NCBI RefSeq assembly: GCF_031179985.1
Contig: NZ_JAPSHJ010000002.1
Coordinates: 1-64,000 of the forward strand
DNA from: Arthrobacter sp.
GTDB taxonomy: Bacteria > Actinomycetota > Actinomycetes > Actinomycetales > Micrococcaceae
Length of the DNA stretch: 64,000 bases
Direction of reading: 5' to 3'
The stretch's first letter is position 1. Each line of letters starts with the position of its first letter. Positions 1 through 9,092 of this stretch are shown here, piece after piece. Both the position numbers and the translations under genes were made by a program. The notes below the pieces were generated by a model. It worked only from the letters and a program-made list of their open reading frames with translations. It was not told the origin of the DNA and made no database searches.

Positions 1-120
1 TTGGAACAGGAAACAGTGCTCGTCTCCGGTGGCCGCCGGGGCCTGGACATCGAACTGGATCCCCGCGACCTGATCCGGCTCACGGGAGCCATCTCGGCAC
101 CGATCAGAACGGGCCGGTAG
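1..120 (+). CDS. YbaK/EbsC-type aminoacyl-tRNA deacylase, C-terminal end (partial)
   Basis: Only the last 39 codons are inside the window; the gene begins upstream and stops at 118-120. The visible tail contains VSGGRRGLDIEL followed by a short helix-like stretch (DPRDLIRLTGA). This closely resembles the C terminus of E. coli YbaK as I remember it, which has VSGGKRGLDIEL at the same place. YbaK proteins hydrolyse mischarged Cys-tRNA(Pro) in the cytoplasm. The catalytic part is not visible, so activity cannot be judged. The gene converges on the FAH-family gene, whose stop is 30 nt away, so it is not part of that operon. Confidence 0.8.
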   Translation: MEQETVLVSGGRRGLDIELDPRDLIRLTGAISAPIRTGR

Positions 121-150
121 CAGGCACCCGCGATGGTTGGTCCCGGTCCC

Positions 151-996
151 CTAATCGACGACGAACCTGTTGCGGATTGTGCCGAGCCCCGTGATGCCGC
201 ATTCCACAACGTCTCCCGGCTGGAGGAAACGGGGAGGCTTGAATCCGAGGCCGACACCGGGTGGTGTGCCTGTAAGAATCACGTCACCGGTTTCAAGAGT
301 GATGGTGGTCGCCAGATAGAAAATCAGCTCACTGATGTTGAAGATCATGTCGGCGGTGGAACCAGTCTGGCGCGCCTCCCCGTTCACGGTGGAGGTGACA
401 CTCAGGTCGTAGGGATCAGGAATCTCTTCTGCCGTCGTCAGCCACGGGCCAATCGGGCAGAACGTGTCGGCACTCTTCGAGCGGGAGAACTGCCCGTCTG
501 ACTTCTGAGCGTCACGGGAGGAGACGTCGTTGGCCACGGCATAGGCAAAAACGTGGGCGGCGGCATCCTCGGGGCTGACACGCTTCGCCGGCTTGCCGAT
601 GATGACCGCCAGTTCGGCTTCGTAGTCGGCCTGATCCGTTACCCGCGGACCGATGACGACATCAGCGAAAGGTCCGTTGAGCGAGCTGGAGTACTTCGCA
701 AAGATGAGGGGCTGCTCGGGCGGAACGGCTCCCGTCTCCTGCGCGTGACTTGCGTAGTTGAGGCCAACGGCCAGAATTTTGCCCGGGCGGACGACGGGGT
801 TGAGAAGCTCTTCTTGTGCCACCTCGAGGGTGGGCACTGTCCCGGCCAAGCGGTTGTGCACGTTGTTGATGTCTTCAATGAGTGCCCGGGTGTCCGGGTA
901 GCTTAGACCGAGTGAGGTCAGAGACGTCCACTTGCCTGAATCATCGCTGACAATAAAGTCCGGGCCGCCGTCGACCATTGTTCGTGCAATTCTCAT
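151..996 (-). CDS. Fumarylacetoacetate hydrolase (FAH) family protein
   Basis: 281 aa, the normal length for single-domain FAH-family enzymes (acylpyruvate hydrolases, oxaloacetate decarboxylases, 2-keto-4-pentenoate hydratase relatives). The family core is complete: ILAVGLNYASHAQE near residue 74, the metal-binding DYEAELAVIIG near 123, AVANDVSSRD near 153 and GTPPGVG near 243. The acidic pair in YEAEL and the Asp of AND are the usual divalent-metal ligands. AGGAGA lies 7 nt before the ATG, and the start overlaps the stop of the RraA-like gene by 4 nt, so it is the last gene of the hyuA operon. I infer that it hydrolyses or decarboxylates a 2-oxo or 3-oxo acid made by the upstream enzymes. 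The exact substrate cannot be read from sequence. Confidence 0.9.
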   Translation of the reverse strand: MRIARTMVDGGPDFIVSDDSGKWTSLTSLGLSYPDTRALIEDINNVHNRLAGTVPTLEVAQEELLNPVVRPGKILAVGLNYASHAQETGAVPPEQPLIFAKYSSSLNGPFADVVIGPRVTDQADYEAELAVIIGKPAKRVSPEDAAAHVFAYAVANDVSSRDAQKSDGQFSRSKSADTFCPIGPWLTTAEEIPDPYDLSVTSTVNGEARQTGSTADMIFNISELIFYLATTITLETGDVILTGTPPGVGLGFKPPRFLQPGDVVECGITGLGTIRNRFVVD

Positions 997-1679
997 CTTG
1001 TTTCTCCTGACTGTCCGGCGCTTGCTGCATTTACCTGAATCACAGCAGCGTCTTCCTTAGCCACGGGACCACGCCCCAGGCCGAAGAACTCGGCCGTACT
1101 GAGGCCGTCCAGGACCTGAGCTATGAGTTTCTGTTCGCGTTTGACGGTGGCGCGGGTGGAGGCGGCAACGTTTTCCCGCAACTCCCACGGAACAACAACC
1201 ACACCGTCCTCGTCCGCCACTACAAGGTCGCCTGTGTTCACGCTGACTCCCCCGCACGAAACGCCTGCGCCCCAGGTGCCCCCGCATGCCTTGTGCGGAC
1301 CGGCGGCAGAGATCGCCGCGCTGTAGACCGGAAAGCCACGCCGACGGATTCCCGCGACATCACGGATAGCCCCGTCAATAACGGCCCCCACCACTCCCCG
1401 ACGTTGGGCAGCAACCGTCAGCACCTCTCCCCAAACTGCCCGGTCAGCGAATCCGCCCGCATCCACCACGAGCACGGCGCCTGACGGGACAACCTCAAGG
1501 GCCTGGTGCAGGGAACCGCTGTCACCCACCACAACCCGCACACAAAAAGCACGGCCAACCAGTCCGCTGCCCGTTTGGGGACGGATGCGGGAGGACATGA
1601 TCCCCTGGCGCCCATTGCTGTCGGAGATTGCAGGCGTGCCGAAGGCAAGCCACTCCTCTGGCATGGTTTCCCCAGTCAT
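993..1679 (-). CDS. RraA-like / HMG aldolase family protein
   Basis: 228 aa. The protein has the RraA fold signature: an N-terminal segment FGTPAISDSNGRQGIM, then VLVVDAGGFADRAVWGE near residue 75, and GVVGAVIDGAIRDV near 97, which supplies the G-x(n)-R-D motif that binds Mg2+ and pyruvate enolate. That motif separates 4-hydroxy-4-methyl-2-oxoglutarate aldolase and oxaloacetate decarboxylase members from true RNase E regulators. An aldolase or decarboxylase role is more likely here because the gene sits between hyuB and a FAH gene, with 4-nt ATGA overlaps on both sides. A second ATG five codons in (MPEEW) is a possible alternative start. Confidence 0.85.
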   Translation of the reverse strand: MTGETMPEEWLAFGTPAISDSNGRQGIMSSRIRPQTGSGLVGRAFCVRVVVGDSGSLHQALEVVPSGAVLVVDAGGFADRAVWGEVLTVAAQRRGVVGAVIDGAIRDVAGIRRRGFPVYSAAISAAGPHKACGGTWGAGVSCGGVSVNTGDLVVADEDGVVVVPWELRENVAASTRATVKREQKLIAQVLDGLSTAEFFGLGRGPVAKEDAAVIQVNAASAGQSGETR

Positions 1680-3913
1680 GCATCCATCACCCCTCCACGG
1701 GCAATGTTGGAGGCGGGGCCTGGCCCGCCGGGGACGACGAGGTCTGCTTCAAGCCGCCGCCCGCAACCCGGACAATAGAAGTACCGGATGGCAACCATGA
1801 CCTCCTCCCCCTCGGCGTAGTCCTCTCCGCGAATGGGGCCAATCATGGATGCGGGCATTTCTTCGTAAACGCAGCCGGGCCGCAGATCGGCGGCGGCCGG
1901 GCCGAGAATAGTGCCACATCTGACACAAGACATGGTGTCCCTCCCGTGATCGATGGCAACAATGTCCCAATAGTGCACCGCTTCACGTTCAGCACCACTC
2001 CCGGGATCAGTGGCGGCCATCCATTGCACCCCCGGGAGCGGATGCTTCTCGACGAAGGGCATGGCCCTGTCCAAACGTTGCTTTCGCAGTTCCTGTCGCG
2101 TGACGTCGGTCTGCTCGCGGTCCGGCTCGGGGGTGTTTCCGGCGGTCAGGACAACGCCGTAGGTCCTGGCTGCCTCATCTGCGGAGACAAGCCCCGTTCG
2201 AACGTCTTTGAGCACTTTGTCCGGATCCCGGTCCAGCGGATCCCCGAATCCGCCGCCGCCTTGCCAGTTGTGATACTCCACGGTGTTTGGACCGAATTCG
2301 ATCTTCGAACTGTTGAGCGGGCCAACCGTCCGTTCGCCCTGGATCTGGCCAAGGGTCCCGACGAGACCGGTGTTTTCCGTCTCCTGGTCAAGCCTGGCAG
2401 CGTCGAGGAACCGAAGGTAGCGTACGGTGGCGCCGGGCAGCCCTCCGGCCAATCCGATGGCGTTCGGGGTGAGCGATCCCACTCCGGCGAAAGATGTCGA
2501 CAGCGGGCCCTTGGCCTCGTAGGGAACAATCGCCACCTCACCTGACACTCCACCCCTGAAGCGGCCGGCTCCACCGGAATCAGTCAGTTGGCGACGGAAC
2601 AGGTACAGAAGCGGGTAGGCGTCTTCTGTCGCTTCGATCGAGGGGATGTTCGCAGTGGTGTTGATGATGATCCCGCCCGTATCGACTCCATCTGCATACG
2701 TTCTCGCCCCTGTTCCGGCAGCAAAGTGGCTCGCTTCGGGGGCGACTGTGAACGTTCCGTCCCGGTTCACTCCCACCATGGAGACGCCAAGGGAGGTGGC
2801 ACACCAGCTGGCCATCGCTTGCTCGTGGTGCTTTGGGCTGGCCAGAAGCATTCGGGACAGCACAACGAGCACGAGGTTCAATGTGACGATGATTGCGGAG
2901 ATGGTGGACATCGACACCGGGGTGGGGAACTCGGCAGTCACGATGGTGCGGGGCGGCGCCTTGATCTCGACACAGTCGGCAGCGCCGTCGTTCCATGTCA
3001 GGTCGTACCCAAGCGCGATGCAGACGCCGGATAAGACGGCCGCCCGAAGCCCTCCGAACGCAGTGTTGGCAAAGCCCTCCACCTGCGCGTCGGAACCTGC
3101 AAAGTCGAGGGTCAGGTGGTCGCCTGTCTTCGTCAGGGTGCAAACGATCTGACGGACGTTTTGCTTATGTCCATCGTGGTCCAGATACTGCACTTCGCGC
3201 CACTGACCGTCCGGCAACGACCGGAGCCGGGAACGCATCCGCCCGGCAACATGGCCGATGCCGCGACGCATTACCTCATCAACAACAGAAGGCCCCACCT
3301 CGTCGGCAACCTCCAGCAATCGGGTGCGCCCGACCTCATTGGCCACAAGCTGCCCCCGCAGGTCCAGTTCGGCCAGGGGTTCGCGCACCTGGGCCATGAT
3401 GAGGTCGACGATGTCCTCCCGAATCTCGTGGGCTTCTACGATTTTCGTCGGCGGAAGGCGGAGCCCCTCGTCAAAGACCGACCTGGCGGTCATGTTGAAA
3501 CCCCCGGGTTCGCTGCCGCCAATGTCGAGCCAATGGCCCGACGAGCCCACCCAGGCACGAAGCTCCCCCGAATGGTGGACCGGCGCGACAGTGGCGACAT
3601 CCGGTTGGTGCGTCGCCCCCAGGTACGGGTCATTGCAGATGAACATGTCCCCCGGGTTGATGCCGGGATGCTGCTCGCGTTGCTTGATGACCGAGCCAAC
3701 GATGAGCCTTAGTACATGGGCCTGGGTCGAGATATACGGGCCCATGGCAACCAGCTTCCCGTCCGGTAACGTGATGCCAGTGCTGGCATCATAGGCGCCG
3801 ACGAGGATCGGCGACCCGGAGGTGCGCATGTACTTGATGCCCATTTCCTCCGTGATATCGAGCAAACGGTGCCACACCACCTCGAACAGCACCGGGTCGA
3901 TTTTTTCAGTCAT
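1676..3913 (-). CDS. Hydantoinase B/oxoprolinase family protein with C-terminal zinc-ribbon extension
   Basis: 745 aa, longer than a plain HyuB (roughly 520-600 aa). Residues from about 5 to 540 are the HyuB domain: FEVVWHRLLDITEEMG at the start, GDMFICNDPYLGATHQPD near 108, and the HNWQGGGGFGDPL end motif. The last 85 residues add a Cys-rich module with CVRC at 663-666 and CPGC at 714-717. It resembles the small gamma subunit of acetone and acetophenone carboxylases, which binds zinc. This points to an ATP-dependent carboxylase or amidohydrolase complex with HyuA rather than a simple N-methylhydantoinase; that is inference. It overlaps hyuA by 8 nt and the RraA-like gene by 4 nt, so translation is coupled. 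Confidence 0.88.
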   Translation of the reverse strand: MTEKIDPVLFEVVWHRLLDITEEMGIKYMRTSGSPILVGAYDASTGITLPDGKLVAMGPYISTQAHVLRLIVGSVIKQREQHPGINPGDMFICNDPYLGATHQPDVATVAPVHHSGELRAWVGSSGHWLDIGGSEPGGFNMTARSVFDEGLRLPPTKIVEAHEIREDIVDLIMAQVREPLAELDLRGQLVANEVGRTRLLEVADEVGPSVVDEVMRRGIGHVAGRMRSRLRSLPDGQWREVQYLDHDGHKQNVRQIVCTLTKTGDHLTLDFAGSDAQVEGFANTAFGGLRAAVLSGVCIALGYDLTWNDGAADCVEIKAPPRTIVTAEFPTPVSMSTISAIIVTLNLVLVVLSRMLLASPKHHEQAMASWCATSLGVSMVGVNRDGTFTVAPEASHFAAGTGARTYADGVDTGGIIINTTANIPSIEATEDAYPLLYLFRRQLTDSGGAGRFRGGVSGEVAIVPYEAKGPLSTSFAGVGSLTPNAIGLAGGLPGATVRYLRFLDAARLDQETENTGLVGTLGQIQGERTVGPLNSSKIEFGPNTVEYHNWQGGGGFGDPLDRDPDKVLKDVRTGLVSADEAARTYGVVLTAGNTPEPDREQTDVTRQELRKQRLDRAMPFVEKHPLPGVQWMAATDPGSGAEREAVHYWDIVAIDHGRDTMSCVRCGTILGPAAADLRPGCVYEEMPASMIGPIRGEDYAEGEEVMVAIRYFYCPGCGRRLEADLVVPGGPGPASNIARGGVMDA

Positions 3914-6020
3914 CGGTTTCTCCTGCAGCCTCGAGGGAAATAATCAGGTTGCGCAGTTCGTCGACCTGCGCAGTCGCTCCTGGGGGAACTGCGACGCTGG
4001 TACCCGGTTGTTCGATGATTGCCGGTCCCGAAAAGTCGTGGCCAATCTCCAATTGGTTGCCGGAGTAGATAGCGGTGGTAATCCAGCCACCCTTCTCGGG
4101 CCAGTAGACATCGCGGCGGTGCATCGGAGTGTCCAGCTGCGTTATGGCGGGAGCGGCCCCCTCTTGCCCCACCTCGATCCCGCTGGCGGCAGTTGCATCG
4201 ACCCCTATCCGCAGAATACGAGGCACCGCATCCTTCAGCCGGGCTGTCTTTCCAAACAGCACTTCATAGCGCTCGCCGAACGCTTTGGTGAAGGCATCAA
4301 CGATTGAGCCGCTGACTGCATCGTCTCCGTGCAGATGCACACGGACGTCGTGCAGTTGCCGTTCATAGCGCATATCCGCCCACCGCGTAATGCCGATCCG
4401 ATCGGTGGTGACGCCTTGGGCGTTGAGCGCGGCGATGGCGTTCTCAGCGACGTCTTCGAAGCTTCTGACCAGTACCTCGTCGTCGCGTCCGGCTTCAGTG
4501 CTGATGGACCGCTGAACGGTGCGGATAGTGTCCGAGATCACCACACCATAGGCGGAGAAGGCAGTAGCGCTGAGCGGAATCACCAGGCGGGACACTCCGG
4601 CTGCCCTGGCATAGGACGCCGCGTGCACAGGTCCCGCTCCGCCATACGCTGCCAGTATGAATTGACGGGGGTCATAACCCCGCTCAAGTGTTGCCTTGCG
4701 GATGAGATCCCCCATCTGCGAGTCCACTACTCGGCGGATCCCTGCCGCTGCCGCCACGACGTCCCCATCGAAGAGTGGATCGGCGATGTAATCCTTGATT
4801 GCGGTCTCTGCCAGGTCGAGCCGTAACTGGATCCGGCCCTCGAGGAACCGTGTGGGGTCAAGGTAGCCGAGCACGGCGTCCGCATCGGTGACCGTTGGCC
4901 TCGTACCTCCCCAGCCGTAACAGGCCGGCCCAGGTGATGCCCCAGCTGACTCCGGACCGATCCGCAGGCGCCCGGCGTCTTCCCAGGCGATACTTCCACC
5001 GCCAGCGCCGATGGACACGACGTCGATCATGGGCGAGAGCAGCGTGTATTGGTTGATGATGGTCTCCGGGGCCATCGACCAGCGGCCATCAACGATGAGG
5101 CCAACCTTGAAGGTAGTACCACCCACGTCAGTAGCGATGACGCGCTCCTGCTTCATGGCCGCCGCCAGCTTCTGCACGGCAACCATCCCACCGGCCGGGC
5201 CGGACTCGATGGTGCTCACAGGGAGAACCGACGGGATATCGCTCACTCCTCCGCCTGCCTGGAAAATGAGAATGGGAACGAGCAGGCCTTCCTCCGTGAG
5301 GCGCTGATTCAGTCGCTCAAGGTACTTCTCCAGCGTCGGTGCTATGAATGCATTAACCACCGTCGTCGATGTGCGCTCGTATTCCCCCGTAACCGGCGAG
5401 ATCTCACTGGACAACGAGACGTGCGCGTCAGGGGCTAAGTCACGGATCACCTCGCGCACCAGCTGCTCATGCTCTGGCCTTTGATGGCTCCACAGCAACG
5501 TGACGGCGAACGAGGTGACTCCTTGGTCAAGTAGGCTCCGGACGCCGGACTCTACGTCCTCTCTCCGAAGAGGCTCGATAACCCGACCGGAGCGGTCGAC
5601 CCGTTCGGGAAGTTCGACGATCCTTTCCCGTGTGACGATCTGCGGCGGTTTATCGGTCGCCCGCAAGTGGCGGCGCTCAGTGAGCCCAAGCCCTGCCACC
5701 CGGCCACGCGCACGCATAATCAGGATCTCATCGCCGAAGCCCCTCGTTGCAAGAAGGCCGACCACGGCGCCCTGCTGCCAGGTAAACATCACATTCGTGG
5801 TCTGTGTGGTCGCATGCGAGAAGCGCTCGGTCTCTGACAGCAGCTCGGACAATGAAAGCCCGAACTGTTCCGCGGCCCTCGTCACGCCGTCGAGCAGCCC
5901 TTCCATCAGGTCCGGCGGCGTAGTGGGCGACTTAGCGATCACTTCGCGCTGGGTTGTCCGGTCAAGAACGACGACGTCGGTAAATGTCCCGCCGATGTCG
6001 ACCCCAATAACGAAAGGCAT
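3906..6020 (-). CDS. Hydantoinase A/oxoprolinase family protein (ATPase-like subunit)
   Basis: 704 aa from the chosen ATG. It opens with MPFVIGVDIGGTFTDVVVLD, the phosphate-binding loop of the ASKHA-type nucleotide site in HyuA, and continues with TIESGPAGGMVA, ATDVGGTTFKVGLI and SIGAGGGSIAW, all standard for the family. HyuA couples ATP hydrolysis to opening or carboxylating the substrate together with HyuB. A 16-codon-longer frame exists, but GGAGGA lies 8 nt before the ATG at 6018-6020, so that start is preferred. It is the first gene of a four-gene operon (hyuA, hyuB, rraA-like, FAH) and reads from a promoter carrying a LacI-type operator. HyuA homologues include 5-oxoprolinase, N-methylhydantoinase and acetone carboxylase beta; I cannot choose between them. 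Confidence 0.9.
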   Translation of the reverse strand: MPFVIGVDIGGTFTDVVVLDRTTQREVIAKSPTTPPDLMEGLLDGVTRAAEQFGLSLSELLSETERFSHATTQTTNVMFTWQQGAVVGLLATRGFGDEILIMRARGRVAGLGLTERRHLRATDKPPQIVTRERIVELPERVDRSGRVIEPLRREDVESGVRSLLDQGVTSFAVTLLWSHQRPEHEQLVREVIRDLAPDAHVSLSSEISPVTGEYERTSTTVVNAFIAPTLEKYLERLNQRLTEEGLLVPILIFQAGGGVSDIPSVLPVSTIESGPAGGMVAVQKLAAAMKQERVIATDVGGTTFKVGLIVDGRWSMAPETIINQYTLLSPMIDVVSIGAGGGSIAWEDAGRLRIGPESAGASPGPACYGWGGTRPTVTDADAVLGYLDPTRFLEGRIQLRLDLAETAIKDYIADPLFDGDVVAAAAGIRRVVDSQMGDLIRKATLERGYDPRQFILAAYGGAGPVHAASYARAAGVSRLVIPLSATAFSAYGVVISDTIRTVQRSISTEAGRDDEVLVRSFEDVAENAIAALNAQGVTTDRIGITRWADMRYERQLHDVRVHLHGDDAVSGSIVDAFTKAFGERYEVLFGKTARLKDAVPRILRIGVDATAASGIEVGQEGAAPAITQLDTPMHRRDVYWPEKGGWITTAIYSGNQLEIGHDFSGPAIIEQPGTSVAVPPGATAQVDELRNLIISLEAAGETDD

Positions 6021-6064
6021 TTTGCTTCCTCCATGACTGCCGCAAGGACTGGATCTTCCATGGT

Positions 6065-6111
6065 GCACAATCGTTTGCGCTAATATACAAACGAAGAACC
6101 CCGGGGGTCAA
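6065..6111 (-). promoter_or_regulatory. hyuA promoter with LacI-type operator
   Basis: On the minus strand, TTGACC (6106-6111), an 18-nt spacer and TATATT (6082-6087) form a good sigma-70-like promoter. One base further is the 16-mer GCGCAAACGATTGTGC (6065-6080), which would cover the transcription start. The same 16-mer with one mismatch lies in the promoter of the DHDPS-like/TRAP operon at 11161-11176. A second inverted repeat, TCGTTTG/CAAACGA (6071-6077 and 6088-6094, 10-nt spacer), overlaps it. The likely ligand-responsive repressor is the LacI protein encoded immediately to the right. Confidence 0.7.
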
Positions 6112-6174
6112 GATCTGTGGCAGCAGTACATTTGGATGTGGTGGAAGCGAATGAAGTTGGGCGAAAGAGAGAGC

Positions 6175-7188
6175 ATGGAATCAACTAATCGCAAGACGAC
6201 AATCAAGCACATCGCTGAGGCGGCAGGCGTGCATCCTTCCACCGTCTCCCGTGCCCTCAACGGTCTGCAGGAGTCGCGGATACCGCAGGAAACGGTTGAT
6301 CGCATCCACAAAGCCGCGGCTGAGCTTCAGTACGAACCCAACCCGTGGGCGCAGAGCCTCCGTACCAAGAGGGCCATGATGATCGGACTGGCGATTCCCC
6401 GCTTCACCGACTACGTGCTCGCTCAGATGTTTGAGTCCGCGCAAATCCGGGCGACGGAATTCGGGTATGACACACTGACGGCGGGAGCGGAGGTCGGAGG
6501 AAAGGGCAATGCCGCGATCAAGGGTTTGATGGACAGACGAACGGACGGTCTGATCCTTGCCACAGCAAAGATCCATGACGAATACCTCGCGGAGATAGAG
6601 CGAAGCGGTGTTCCGTTCGTGCTGCTCAACCGCAGGTCCGGTGCCTACCCGGCGGTGACCGGCGACGACGAACTTGGCGGCTATCTCGCGACCCGCCACC
6701 TCATTGAGCAGGGCCATCATCGCATTGGCCACATCAGCGGTCCGCTGACCGTCAGCACAGCGGACAGCCGCGCGCGTGGCTATCGGCGTGCAATCGAGGA
6801 AGCAGACCTGCCCATCGGTCCTGAATTGATGCAGGAGGGGCGGTTCGACGCCCGGTCGGCTGGTGATGCTGCTGAAGCGCTCCTGAGCCTCCCCGAGCGC
6901 CCGACAGCCATCTTTGCGGTCAATGACATCAGTGCACTCGCCGCCATGGCCACCGCCCGCCAACGCGGGCTCGCTGTCCCTGAGGATGTCGCCGTGGTTG
7001 GCTACAACGACTCGGAAGTCAGTTCGCTCCTTCCCATCCCCCTCACGAGCGTCCGGGTTCCCCTGTTGGACATGGGGAGCGCCGCCGTCGACCTTCTCCT
7101 GGCTCTGATGAACGGCAAGCCTGTCGAATCGATCGTGAAAGTTCCCGAGCTTATTCCCCGGGAGTCGTCCTTGTTCTCCCGGTCCTAG
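6175..7188 (+). CDS. LacI family transcriptional regulator
   Basis: 337 aa from the chosen ATG. The N terminus is a LacI helix-turn-helix with hinge: TIKHIAEAAGVHPSTVSRAL, then ALNGLQESRIPQETVDRI. The rest is a periplasmic-binding-protein-like effector domain (MMIGLAIPRF near 65; DVAVVGYNDSEVSSLLPIPL near 280). Three in-frame ATGs exist, at 6136, 6151 and 6175. I chose the last because the family begins a few residues before the HTH and a purine-rich GAGAGAG precedes it. It is divergent from hyuA and convergent with dctM, so it sits between two operons with matching operators. I infer that it represses both until a pathway compound binds. Confidence 0.92.
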   Translation: MESTNRKTTIKHIAEAAGVHPSTVSRALNGLQESRIPQETVDRIHKAAAELQYEPNPWAQSLRTKRAMMIGLAIPRFTDYVLAQMFESAQIRATEFGYDTLTAGAEVGGKGNAAIKGLMDRRTDGLILATAKIHDEYLAEIERSGVPFVLLNRRSGAYPAVTGDDELGGYLATRHLIEQGHHRIGHISGPLTVSTADSRARGYRRAIEEADLPIGPELMQEGRFDARSAGDAAEALLSLPERPTAIFAVNDISALAAMATARQRGLAVPEDVAVVGYNDSEVSSLLPIPLTSVRVPLLDMGSAAVDLLLALMNGKPVESIVKVPELIPRESSLFSRS

Positions 7189-7227
7189 CGTGACCAGGCA
7201 CACTGGAGGAGCCGATAGACGCAAGCT

Positions 7228-8511
7228 CTATCCCCCGACCAGGAGCCAGTTGTAAATCTGTGGAACAAAGGTAATAAGAACGGTCAGCGCCAGCAGCGCG
7301 ATGATAAACGGCGTGACTGCCACCGAGAGCCGCCCCATCGGCACTTTGCTGATGGACATCGCGACAAAAAGGCTTGCCCCGACAGGCGGGGTGGCCAGTC
7401 CCAGCGTGAGGGCGAGCACGGTGACGACTCCGAAGTGCACGGGATCGACGCCATAACTGATCGCGGCGGGCAACAGCACAGGGGTAACGATGATGATTGC
7501 GGGAACCGGGTCGAGCGGCATACCCACCAGCAGCAGCACAATCAGGGCAATCAGCAGGAACACGGTCTGGCTGTCGGTGATCGACAACATTACTTCCGCT
7601 ACGAGGCCTGGCAGGCGCGAGTAAGCCAGCGCCCAGTTGAGCACGGACGACGAGGCAACGATGATCATGACCGTAGCGGTCATGACCACTGAAGCTCGAA
7701 GCACATGCAGGGCTTTCTCCACGTTCAGTGTGCGGTACACCAGGCCCACGATGAGAGCGTAGAAAACGGCCACCGCCGCCGCCTCGGTTGGAGTGAAGAT
7801 TCCTCCGAGGATACCGCCGATGATGAGTACCGGCATAAAGAGCGCAATGAGCGCGTCCCGGACGGAAATCGCCAGGTCCTTTCCCTCCAGCACCTGGTCA
7901 GGACGCAATTTCGGGGTAACGAAGCCCTGCCGCCTCAGAAGCACGAAGTTGGTGATCATGACGGTGACACCGATCAGGATTCCAGGGATGATGCCGGCGA
8001 TGAACAGGTCCCCGATGGAAGTCTGGCTTTGAACACCGTAAATGATAAAGGGGATGCTGGGCGGAATGACGGCGCCCATGAGCGAAGCGGCCGTAATCGT
8101 TGCCACCGAGAACTCCCGCTTGTACCCGTCCCGTTGCATCTCGGGAATCATGGTGATGCCAACTGCCGCGAGATCGGCTGCAGCAGCACCGCTGACTCCG
8201 CCGAAGACCATTGATACCAGTACGGCGACCTGGGCCAGCCCCCCGTAAATCTTTCGCAGGAGATACCGCGTAAGCCGGACGAGCCGTTCAGTAAGCCCGA
8301 CTTCGTTCATGAGGTAACCTGCGAGGACGAACAGCGGAATGGCCATCAGAGTGAAATCGTCCATTCCCACGAACAGCCGCTGGGCAACTACAGTCAACGG
8401 CGCAGGGGTTGCCAGCATGATGTAGATAAGCCCGGTTCCGATGATGACTATCGCCAACGGCACACCCAGGGACATCAGGCCAACGAATCCGCCAATCAAA
8501 ATGCCAGGCAT
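7228..8511 (-). CDS. dctM: TRAP transporter large permease (DctM)
   Basis: 427 aa, the standard length, hydrophobic throughout with about 12 predicted membrane helices. Family signatures are visible: IPLFVLAGYLMNEVGLTERL near 56, GGVSGAAAADLAAVG near 103, and PPSIPFIIYGV near 150. DctM carries the substrate with Na+ across the inner membrane, fed by the DctP binding protein and assisted by DctQ. Its start overlaps the dctQ stop in a TGATG arrangement. The gene is last in the operon and ends 39 nt from the LacI stop on the other strand. Confidence 0.95.
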   Translation of the reverse strand: MPGILIGGFVGLMSLGVPLAIVIIGTGLIYIMLATPAPLTVVAQRLFVGMDDFTLMAIPLFVLAGYLMNEVGLTERLVRLTRYLLRKIYGGLAQVAVLVSMVFGGVSGAAAADLAAVGITMIPEMQRDGYKREFSVATITAASLMGAVIPPSIPFIIYGVQSQTSIGDLFIAGIIPGILIGVTVMITNFVLLRRQGFVTPKLRPDQVLEGKDLAISVRDALIALFMPVLIIGGILGGIFTPTEAAAVAVFYALIVGLVYRTLNVEKALHVLRASVVMTATVMIIVASSSVLNWALAYSRLPGLVAEVMLSITDSQTVFLLIALIVLLLVGMPLDPVPAIIIVTPVLLPAAISYGVDPVHFGVVTVLALTLGLATPPVGASLFVAMSISKVPMGRLSVAVTPFIIALLALTVLITFVPQIYNWLLVGG

Positions 8512-9092
8512 CAGATCTCCTCCAGTTCAGGGTCAGCAGGCGGAGGAGGGACCGTCGAGAACATGCGGACAATCCCTTGCAACCCCATAAGGGCAAACCC
8601 CACCGGAATTGCCAGATAGGCCCACGCAATCTGGATCTGCAACGCCGGGCTCACCTGATTCCGATCGAAATTGGCAGCTGTCCCCTCAGCCCCGTACCAG
8701 ACGACAGCGACGCTCACGATGACCGTGATAAATTCGCCGATCCTCCTCGCTACCTCGTGGCTGAAACCGGGGATCCTGCCAAGCAGGGATTGGAGCGCGG
8801 GATGCTCGCTGCGCCGGTGTGCGCAGGCAAGCCCCAGGAATACCAGCCAGATTGACAGGTATCGGGCCAGCTCCTCGCCCCAACTCAGTGAGGCATTGAG
8901 CACGTAGCGGAAGAAAACCGATGAGAGCACCACTCCCACGACGCCGACGAATAGCAGACTGCAGACCCAGAGCAGGACCTTGTCCACCAGGCCGAGAACC
9001 CGATCCAGCCCCTTCACCACACGTGCCCCTGGGGTGGACCGGGAGGGTGGGTCGCTTCCGCTCTCGGCCTTGCGGGCAGGTTCTAAGGTCAT
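8511..9092 (-). CDS. dctQ: TRAP transporter small permease (DctQ)
   Basis: 193 aa with four hydrophobic segments: VLLWVCSLLFVGVVGVVLSS, a segment around ELARYLSIWLVFLGLACAHR, FITVIVSVAVVWYGAEG, and IAWAYLAIPVGFALMGLQG. The motif SWGEELARYLSIWLVFLG is characteristic of DctQ. The frame can be extended by 19 codons, but the ATG at 9090-9092 overlaps the dctP stop as ATGA with GAGGG just upstream, so this shorter start is preferred. It acts as the scaffold subunit of the DctPQM carboxylate importer. Confidence 0.93.
   Translation of the reverse strand: MTLEPARKAESGSDPPSRSTPGARVVKGLDRVLGLVDKVLLWVCSLLFVGVVGVVLSSVFFRYVLNASLSWGEELARYLSIWLVFLGLACAHRRSEHPALQSLLGRIPGFSHEVARRIGEFITVIVSVAVVWYGAEGTAANFDRNQVSPALQIQIAWAYLAIPVGFALMGLQGIVRMFSTVPPPPADPELEEI

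Noticed and set aside
1676..6020. Naming hyuA/hyuB as N-methylhydantoinase or 5-oxoprolinase
   Set aside because: Sequence motifs are common to all members, and the zinc-ribbon tail and FAH/RraA neighbours argue against a simple hydantoinase. The function is left open.
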